Assembly: GCA_023436485.1 (NCBI GenBank)
Contig: JAEZIU010000016.1
Location: forward strand, 1-19,467
From: Bacillota bacterium
Lineage (GTDB): Bacteria > Bacillota > Clostridia > Acetivibrionales > DSM-1351
Direction: 5' to 3'
DNA: 19,467 nt
Positions 14,982-19,467 of the stretch are shown here, one piece after another (the first letter of the stretch is position 1; each line of letters opens with the position of its first letter). Below the pieces are notes generated by a model. That model searched no databases. It saw only the letters and a list, made by a program, of their open reading frames with translations, and was not told where the DNA came from. A program made the position numbers and the translations under genes.

Positions 14982-15068
14982 GGATATTTTACCGTCGCTC
15001 ACATTCATCGTCCATGATTCATTGTTTCGCTAAAACCTACATCGTGTAGGTTTTCCGGTAAAATATCC
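14982..15068. repeat. Nested inverted repeats in non-coding spacer
   Basis: GGATATTTTACCG (14982-14994) and CGGTAAAATATCC (15056-15068) are perfect 13-bp inverted repeats 61 bp apart. Inside them is a second perfect 10-bp hairpin at 15032-15054. The 295-bp spacer 14889-15183 between convergent genes has no other clear element. This could be a structured RNA, a cruciform, or the remnant of a small mobile element. Confidence 0.7.
15032..15054. terminator. Hairpin, likely bidirectional terminator
   Basis: AAAACCTACA (15032-15041) and TGTAGGTTTT (15045-15054) form a perfect 10-bp stem with a 3-base loop. The A- and T-rich ends give a short U-tract in both directions. It lies between the convergent Ntn hydrolase and SurA-like genes, where a terminator is expected, although it is ~145 bp from the first and ~130 bp from the second stop. 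Confidence 0.55.
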
Positions 15069-15183
15069 GCGTTCGCCCATAAACAACTGCAAATATCTTT
15101 AACCAAGCTTCTATTGATATAATTTATACTCGCGTAAAGGTTAACAAAGGTAAAAATTAATTGTGCAACCGCCCCCCCTTTAT

Positions 15184-16035
15184 TTACTCCTTACTCCTGC
15201 ATTCCTTTTCCTTATCCTTATACAAGCTTTGCTTATACTTTTTATAGGCCTTTTCATATTCATCGGCCGCTTTGGCAAACTCCCCATTTTTATATAGTCG
15301 GAAAGCTTTCAAGGAAGGTTCAATAATTTCAATTTTGGCCTTACTTCTGAGTTTTTCAAGCCATGTATTTAGTTTATCTGAAATGGAAAATTCCCTTACA
15401 AGCATCATTTTCTTATACTCATCTTTAGGGTGGGCTGATTTGGGCATGTCTTTGTACTGTTTGGTATATTCATCGTATTTTGTGCTGAAGTCGTTTTCAT
15501 CAAGACTTATTCCATATTCCTTTGCAATATCCGGAACACTCTTTAGCTTTAACAGATATAATTCAACATCTTTTTTGTATTCGGCTTCAGACTTATAATC
15601 AAGTCCTTCGCTGATACTGGCACCCTCACCACCGGCACCTTCTAGGCTTGGCTTTACGTATTTATTATAATAGTCATTTATTTCTTTTTGAGTCACTTTG
15701 TAACCTGATTCATTGTAAAAATAGTTGTCTGCCAGTGCTTTTTTGATTACTTCCTCGAGAATCAGATCATTTACTTCTTCATCGGTTTTCTGCATCAATT
15801 CTGAGTTTGATTTGTTTCTTTCAAAAAAAATATTTTTTTCATCACGAAAAACGCTTGTTTCAACAACTTTACCGTTTATACTCAGTGCTTGTTCGCCAAA
15901 TACATAGGTTGAAGCTTTTCCGGCTTTTTTAGACAAAATAAAAGCTGTACTTAAAGTGGCAAGAATAATCAATAAAATTAAACTTATAAGAATTATCCTA
16001 TTTCGTTTTACAGATAACATACCTACACTTTGCAT
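15184..16035 (-). CDS. Membrane-anchored SurA/PrsA-like protein
   Basis: 283-aa protein. Residues ~11-35 form one transmembrane helix (IILISLILLIILATLSTAFIL) after a short basic N-terminus, so the rest faces outside the membrane. The following region (SINGKVV, EVNDLILEEVIKKALADNYF, VTQKEINDYYNKYV) resembles the N-terminal chaperone domain of SurA/PrsA foldases. No parvulin isomerase domain is recognised, and no lipobox Cys is present. The C-terminus holds a single TPR-like helix pair (FRLYKNGEFAKAADEYEKAYKKYKQ). I choose the ATG at 16035, nine bases after GGGGAG; the ATG at 16044 directly abuts that site. A role in secretion or cell-envelope protein folding is inferred. Confidence 0.72.
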   Translation of the reverse strand: MQSVGMLSVKRNRIILISLILLIILATLSTAFILSKKAGKASTYVFGEQALSINGKVVETSVFRDEKNIFFERNKSNSELMQKTDEEVNDLILEEVIKKALADNYFYNESGYKVTQKEINDYYNKYVKPSLEGAGGEGASISEGLDYKSEAEYKKDVELYLLKLKSVPDIAKEYGISLDENDFSTKYDEYTKQYKDMPKSAHPKDEYKKMMLVREFSISDKLNTWLEKLRSKAKIEIIEPSLKAFRLYKNGEFAKAADEYEKAYKKYKQSLYKDKEKECRSKE

Positions 16036-16107
16036 AGATTTCATCTCCCCTTACACAAATATATAGATAATATTACAATAAATAATAAAAATTTACAATA
16101 TTATAAA

Positions 16108-16146
16108 AATAAAGCCAATCACCATATAAAGATGATTGGCTTTATT
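16108..16146 (-). terminator. Intrinsic terminator of the TerC gene
   Basis: Perfect 14-bp arms AATAAAGCCAATCA (16108-16121) and TGATTGGCTTTATT (16133-16146) with an 11-base loop. On the minus strand the stem ends in a T-run, 7 bp after the terC stop. It also separates this gene from the downstream SurA-like gene. Confidence 0.88.
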
Positions 16147-16153
16147 AGAAGAA

Positions 16154-16993
16154 TTATCCTTGTTTTATTTCTTTTTTCCTTCCGCTGAATAAAACTGATA
16201 GCACAATACTGGAAGTAAGTATAAAGAGTATTATTCCTAATGAAAGTTCAATGGGTATTTTAATGTCAAACATAAGCACGGATAGCTTTACTCCCGTAAA
16301 TACCAGAATCATTGCCACACCGTACTTAACATACTTGAATTTTTCATGCAGGTTTCCAAGAACAAAATACATGCTCCTAAGCCCCATTATGGCAAATATG
16401 TTTGAGGTGTAAACAATAAAAGGATCAGTTGTTACAGAGAATATAGCGGGTATTGAGTCTACAGCAAATATAATGTCCGTAAATTCTATTAAAATCAGAA
16501 CAGCGAATAAAGGTGTGGCATGCAGTATTTTGTTCTTTCTTACGAAGAATTTATCCCCTTCCACCTTGTCAGTAACCGGGATTATTTTTCCAAGAACCTT
16601 TATAATCTTACTGTCCTTTACCGAATTATTATCTTCATTCTTAAAAATCATTTTTATGCCGCTAATAATGAGAATAGCTCCAAATACATACAGAATCCAG
16701 TGGAACTTATTAACAATGGTAACGCCAAGTAAAACAAATATAAGCCTTAGAATCAATGCTCCAACTATACCATAATTCAGTATTCTTCTTTGATACTCTT
16801 GTTTAATTGCAAAGCTGCTGAATACCAAAATAAATAGAAATAGATTGTCTATACTCAAACTTTTTTCTATTACATAGCCGCCCAAAAACTCCAATGCCGG
16901 TTCCTTGCCCATAAATAAGTATATTCCGGCATTAAACAACAATGCTAATCCAATCCAGAATAAAACCCACTTTAGTGCTTTCTTTGTAGACAT
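16154..16993 (-). CDS. TerC-family integral membrane protein (Mn efflux type)
   Basis: 279-aa membrane protein with seven to nine predicted transmembrane segments. TerC family signatures: EKSLSIDNLFLF (43-54) and IEFTDIIFAVDSIPAIF (169-185), whose acidic residues line the proposed metal path, then NIFAIMGLRSMYFVLG. Bacterial relatives (Alx, YceF/MeeF) export Mn(II), some helping to load secreted proteins with metal. ATG at 16993, with GGAGG seven bases upstream. The leader carries a yybP-ykoY manganese riboswitch and a terminator, which strongly supports manganese as the substrate. The older tellurium-resistance name is not supported here; no ter cluster is present. Confidence 0.92.
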   Translation of the reverse strand: MSTKKALKWVLFWIGLALLFNAGIYLFMGKEPALEFLGGYVIEKSLSIDNLFLFILVFSSFAIKQEYQRRILNYGIVGALILRLIFVLLGVTIVNKFHWILYVFGAILIISGIKMIFKNEDNNSVKDSKIIKVLGKIIPVTDKVEGDKFFVRKNKILHATPLFAVLILIEFTDIIFAVDSIPAIFSVTTDPFIVYTSNIFAIMGLRSMYFVLGNLHEKFKYVKYGVAMILVFTGVKLSVLMFDIKIPIELSLGIILFILTSSIVLSVLFSGRKKEIKQG

Positions 16994-17022
16994 TTAACAT
17001 CCTCCTGTTTTTAAATTATATA

Positions 17023-17070
17023 TAAAAAAAGACTTTTAACATAATCAGTTTCAGATTATGTTAAAAGTCT
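17023..17070 (-). terminator. Riboswitch expression-platform terminator
   Basis: A perfect 17-bp stem (17030-17046 with 17054-17070, 7-base loop) is followed on the minus strand by seven T residues. Its 5' arm begins inside the 3' strand of the riboswitch P1 helix, so the aptamer and the terminator cannot form together. This is the layout of an ON switch. Confidence 0.88.
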
Positions 17071-17152
17071 CGTTAACCGTATAGGAAACAAAGCCAGATG
17101 CAGTTGCATCATGTATGTTGACTTAGTTATTTAATAACTACTCCCCTTTAAC
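17061..17152 (-). promoter_or_regulatory. yybP-ykoY manganese riboswitch
   Basis: The minus strand shows the conserved blocks in order: AAAGGGGAGTAG (17149-17138), GTCAACATAC (17122-17113), a GATGC/GCATC hairpin, GGCTTTG (17095-17089), and GGTTAACGAGACTTTT at the 3' side. These match the Mn(II)-sensing yybP-ykoY consensus, including the AACATAC loop that carries ligand-contacting bases. By family knowledge, Mn(II) stabilises the aptamer and lets transcription continue into the exporter gene. Confidence 0.92.
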
Positions 17153-17158
17153 AACCTT

Positions 17159-17188
17159 ATTATAATATACAAACCATATTTGCGTCTA
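17159..17188 (-). promoter_or_regulatory. Promoter of the TerC transcript
   Basis: TATAAT at 17164-17159 (minus strand) lies just upstream of the riboswitch. A modest -35 candidate TAGACG (17188-17183) is 18 bp further upstream. The start of transcription would fall close to the first aptamer base. Confidence 0.5.
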
Positions 17189-17210
17189 TTAAGAGAATGT
17201 TAATTGTATG

Positions 17211-18989
17211 TTAATTAGTTTTTTTTACAAGACTCATATTGTCTATGGTGACATCAGTTCCGTTGAATGTACTCCCCCCGAGGCTGATTATAAGTGCACA
17301 GTTGGAATCGCTTGCAGGTGCTTTTATAACTGTTTCGTAATGTTGAGGCTCTTTTGTGGCCGTCAACTCACCTGAATAATATGGGGCCCAAGGTGTATAA
17401 TTCTGTTGAATACATAATGGCAGCTGACGGGTTTCACTGCAACTGTAATCAAAGGAAAGTACATATTCAGCACCTTCTTCAATCATAAAGCCGGATGCAT
17501 CAATCTGAGTATTCCAGTTTTCCGCCCCACCATTCTTAATTGAGAGTGTCAATCCTATGTTTGGCAACATTTTATAGGTCAAATCTACATCAGGTGTATT
17601 TAGTAGTGCCAGTATAGGGCTTATTTCCAGTAAATTTGAGTTTGAGGTTAATTGCTTTCCATTATAGTTTACAAACACCCCATTTTTAAAATCCTTGCTG
17701 TTGATATATTTTGTCAACCATTTTAAACGATTGTCCAACCAACCGCTAAGATAGTGATAATGCTGTCTGAAGGTTTTGAGGGCAGAAATTTCAGCCGGTT
17801 CGATGTATACCTGCTTTCCTAATACATCCCATCTTTCGAAGTTTCTGCAATAGGACTTGTAATTCGTTTGAGCTTCTTTAATAATTGTTTTTGGTATACC
17901 GTTTATTTTACCTTGAAGTTTGTTCCAACGCTTTTTTACTAAATCACGGAACCAACTCTTTGAAAGTGCTTGGCAAAACCACGGATTGGAATTTGCATTC
18001 ACATTCAGAACATTATATGGATTAAATCCTGCATATGATTCAAAACCCTTTACACAGTTTGCATTTCCCATGGCGAGGTCAAAATCCCACATAGGGCCAA
18101 AGCAGAGCTTTCCTCCGGCATCCTTGTACATATAAAAGCTGTCCCAGCCGGCATCAACATTATTGACAATTTCATTGCCGATATAGATGTCCACTAAAGA
18201 GTCAAGGTCTATGTATTTTCTCAATTCTTTTTCGTTGCCGTTTTTCAACGTGTTGTAAGCCTTTTCAATGTACTTTGAAATATAATTAATCTGCTGTGTT
18301 TTTATTGATTGTGTTTCTGATAAATCATTCTTTACTTCATAGGTAGCCGTATCAATGTCAAACTTGTTATCTTCGGCGTATCTGCTCATTTCAACAAGAT
18401 AACCGTTATTTTCAACTTCATTTGGTTCTTCAGAAATTGCCACACGGTTCTTATTTATGTTAACATCCTCACACAGCAAATATACACCTTGATATTCATG
18501 GTTCACATAAAGTTCTACAGAACGGCAATTGGGCGAATAGGAAATGTTGTCCAGTAATTCTGCAAAATGATAGACTGTAAGATTTCTTAAAAGTGAACCA
18601 TCATAGCAATTTGAAATCAAACACCATGTTTTACCTTTTCCATCTCCGATATGAAGAAGATTTTGCTTTTCCCCAAATTTTAATTTGTAGCTCTTCTTTT
18701 CGGAATACATAGAACTGTTTCCACGCAGCTTTACTGATGTAGCAATATCAGACATTTCATATTTACCATCGTCATTAATTACGCTGATTTTTGTATCAGT
18801 GTAAACCTCATCAGAATCAATTTTCCTGTCTGAGTCAGTATTTATTGTAACAATTGGCATTTCATACTGAACATATTCAGATGAATCAGCTGTTTCAGCT
18901 GCAAATGTCTGAGTGCTGAACCCCACCATACTTGTTGACAGGAACGTAAAGATTAAGACAACCGCTATAGCTGATAATTTTCTTTTCAT
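17211..18989 (-). CDS. Secreted CotH-kinase-family protein with C-terminal carbohydrate-binding-like domain
   Basis: 592-aa protein. Residues 1-31 form a signal peptide (MKRKLSAIAVV... ending FAAE). The CotH kinase domain spans ~45-440 with RGNSSMYSEKKSYKLKF (89-105), DGSLLRN (130-136) and the metal-binding WDFD (301-304); CotH of Bacillus phosphorylates spore coat proteins. Residues ~447-592 resemble a CBM4/9-type beta sandwich (NWNTQIDASGFMIEEGAEYVLSF, ending VTIDNMSLV), as in many extracellular clostridial CotH proteins. No dockerin is present. The ATG at 18989 has AGGAGG eight bases upstream; a longer frame to 19112 runs through the intergenic hairpin and masks the signal peptide. It lies 145 bp after a dockerin gene and is probably cotranscribed. 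Substrate unknown; modification of secreted or cellulosomal proteins is possible. Confidence 0.87.
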   Translation of the reverse strand: MKRKLSAIAVVLIFTFLSTSMVGFSTQTFAAETADSSEYVQYEMPIVTINTDSDRKIDSDEVYTDTKISVINDDGKYEMSDIATSVKLRGNSSMYSEKKSYKLKFGEKQNLLHIGDGKGKTWCLISNCYDGSLLRNLTVYHFAELLDNISYSPNCRSVELYVNHEYQGVYLLCEDVNINKNRVAISEEPNEVENNGYLVEMSRYAEDNKFDIDTATYEVKNDLSETQSIKTQQINYISKYIEKAYNTLKNGNEKELRKYIDLDSLVDIYIGNEIVNNVDAGWDSFYMYKDAGGKLCFGPMWDFDLAMGNANCVKGFESYAGFNPYNVLNVNANSNPWFCQALSKSWFRDLVKKRWNKLQGKINGIPKTIIKEAQTNYKSYCRNFERWDVLGKQVYIEPAEISALKTFRQHYHYLSGWLDNRLKWLTKYINSKDFKNGVFVNYNGKQLTSNSNLLEISPILALLNTPDVDLTYKMLPNIGLTLSIKNGGAENWNTQIDASGFMIEEGAEYVLSFDYSCSETRQLPLCIQQNYTPWAPYYSGELTATKEPQHYETVIKAPASDSNCALIISLGGSTFNGTDVTIDNMSLVKKTN

Positions 18990-19049
18990 AGTTATAACCT
19001 CCTGTATAATTTTAGGCTTTGGATTGGTGTCAAACTGTTTAGTATATAT

Positions 19050-19086
19050 GACAAGGGCCGGAAAAATTGAGTTTTCGGCCCTTGTC
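19050..19086 (-). other. Strong intergenic hairpin without U-tract
   Basis: GACAAGGGCCG (19050-19060) pairs with CGGCCCTTGTC (19076-19086); a further four A-T pairs extend the stem after a one-base bulge. No T-run follows on either strand, so it is a poor terminator. Stem-loops of this kind between cellulosome genes of C. cellulolyticum stabilise or define ends of processed transcripts, a plausible role here between the dockerin gene and the CotH gene. Confidence 0.65.
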
Positions 19087-19134
19087 GAGTGCTTATCCCA
19101 CCTGGAAATCAAAAAGGAGCTTTAATTTGATTAC

Positions 19135-19467
19135 CTAAAAGGCAGATATTGTACCAAGAAGATACTTTTTGAGTAATGCAAGGTCAATTGCATTAACAGA
19201 ACCATCTTTGTTTACATCTGCTCTCACACTGCTCTCCGAATCCAATTGTAAAGAACCAAGCAGATATTTTTTCATTAATGCAAAGTCAATGGCATCTACA
19301 GTTCCACTGCCGTCTACATCTCCGAGATTGATATTAGTAACAACAGGTTCGACTCCATACTTGAGTTCGCCCTTGATATAAGCAGTGACTTTTTCATTAT
19401 CCCCATAAGCACTTTCCATTTTAGGATTACATGAATAATCATTTGTATAGTCATAATCGGACGAGCC
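19135..19467 (-). CDS. Cellulosomal enzyme, C-terminal part: end of CBM3-like module plus type I dockerin (5' end missing)
   Basis: The frame is open to the right edge; 110 codons are visible. The first ~38 residues (DYTNDYS...NEKVTAYIKGELKYGVEP) look like the last strands of a family 3 carbohydrate-binding module. Then follows a type I dockerin with two calcium-binding repeats, GDVDGSGTVDAIDFALMKKY and ADVNKDGSVNAIDLALLKKY, each with the DxDxxGxxxxxD loop and a LLG end. Residues 10-11 of both repeats are Ala-Ile, typical of C. cellulolyticum cohesin recognition rather than Ser-Thr of C. thermocellum. The order CBM3-dockerin is that of GH9 endoglucanases such as Cel9G, but the catalytic domain is outside the window. 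The dockerin would attach the enzyme to a scaffoldin. Confidence 0.9.
   Translation of the reverse strand, partial: GSSDYDYTNDYSCNPKMESAYGDNEKVTAYIKGELKYGVEPVVTNINLGDVDGSGTVDAIDFALMKKYLLGSLQLDSESSVRADVNKDGSVNAIDLALLKKYLLGTISAF

Noticed and set aside
14778..15008. Minus-strand frame of 76 codons starting MNVSDGKISKDEPLETL, with protein-like composition in its first half.
   Set aside because: Its second half is antisense to the conserved end of the second Ntn hydrolase, no ribosome binding site precedes it, and I recognise no family. It may be a remnant, so it is mentioned only under the inverted-repeat finding.
15170..15180. Run of seven C residues (minus-strand GGGGGGG) that looks like a ribosome binding site.
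   Set aside because: No reading frame of meaningful length follows on the minus strand; a nearby TTG is followed by a stop after two codons.
16154..16993. Tellurite resistance function for the TerC gene.
   Set aside because: No other ter genes are nearby, and the manganese riboswitch points to Mn(II) transport.
1..19467. CRISPR arrays, tRNA or rRNA genes, insertion sequences and phage genes.
   Set aside because: None seen: no regularly spaced repeats, no cloverleaf or rRNA motifs, and no transposase or integrase domain in any frame.

Overview
The window looks like chromosomal DNA from a mesophilic, anaerobic, spore-forming, cellulose-degrading clostridium (Ruminiclostridium / Clostridium cellulolyticum type). 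The supporting signs are AT-rich DNA, strong GGAGG ribosome binding sites, a type I dockerin with Ala-Ile at the recognition positions 10-11 of both repeats, a cellulosome-style GH43 enzyme, a CotH protein, and a SleC-like spore cortex-lytic enzyme. The species is inferred, not proven.

Layout. (1) 1-4713: a GH43 hemicellulase running off the left edge (minus strand) and, divergently, a secreted mosaic protein with a beta-helix-like part, two Ig/cadherin-like domains and six Kelch repeats. A direct repeat and a palindrome lie between them. (2) 4814-10968, all minus strand: a nine-gene thiol/arsenical cluster. In transcription order it is arsR, acr3 arsenite efflux, a second Cys-rich arsR, gamma-glutamylcysteine ligase, an ATP-grasp glutathione synthetase half, a Cys-rich MarR regulator, a C_GCAxxG_C_C protein, an ArsM-like methyltransferase with a Cys-rich tail, and a small Cys-rich DUF6485 protein. 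At least four promoter/operator regions can be proposed, and two of them share an ArsR-like site that would tie glutathione synthesis to metalloid sensing. (3) 11225-14888, plus strand: a SleC-like cortex-lytic enzyme followed by two tandem, translationally coupled, proteasome-beta-like predicted Ntn hydrolases. Both have Thr directly after the initiator Met, Asp at mature position 17 and Lys near position 33/35. This is the least described part of the window. (4) 14889-15183: a non-coding spacer with nested inverted repeats. (5) 15184-16993, minus strand: a membrane-anchored SurA/PrsA-like protein, and a TerC-family Mn transporter preceded by a clear yybP-ykoY manganese riboswitch with its own terminator. 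(6) 17211-19467, minus strand: a secreted CotH-kinase-family protein downstream of the 3' end of a cellulosomal gene (end of a CBM3-like module plus dockerin), separated by a strong hairpin without a U-tract.

How the parts may work together. The middle cluster could sense As(III)/Sb(III) or thiol stress, export arsenite through Acr3, supply glutathione or gamma-Glu-Cys as ligand, and methylate or sequester the rest. Both ends of the window serve plant-polysaccharide degradation. Several starts given here differ from the longest possible reading frame because the ribosome binding site and the family N-terminus point to a different codon.
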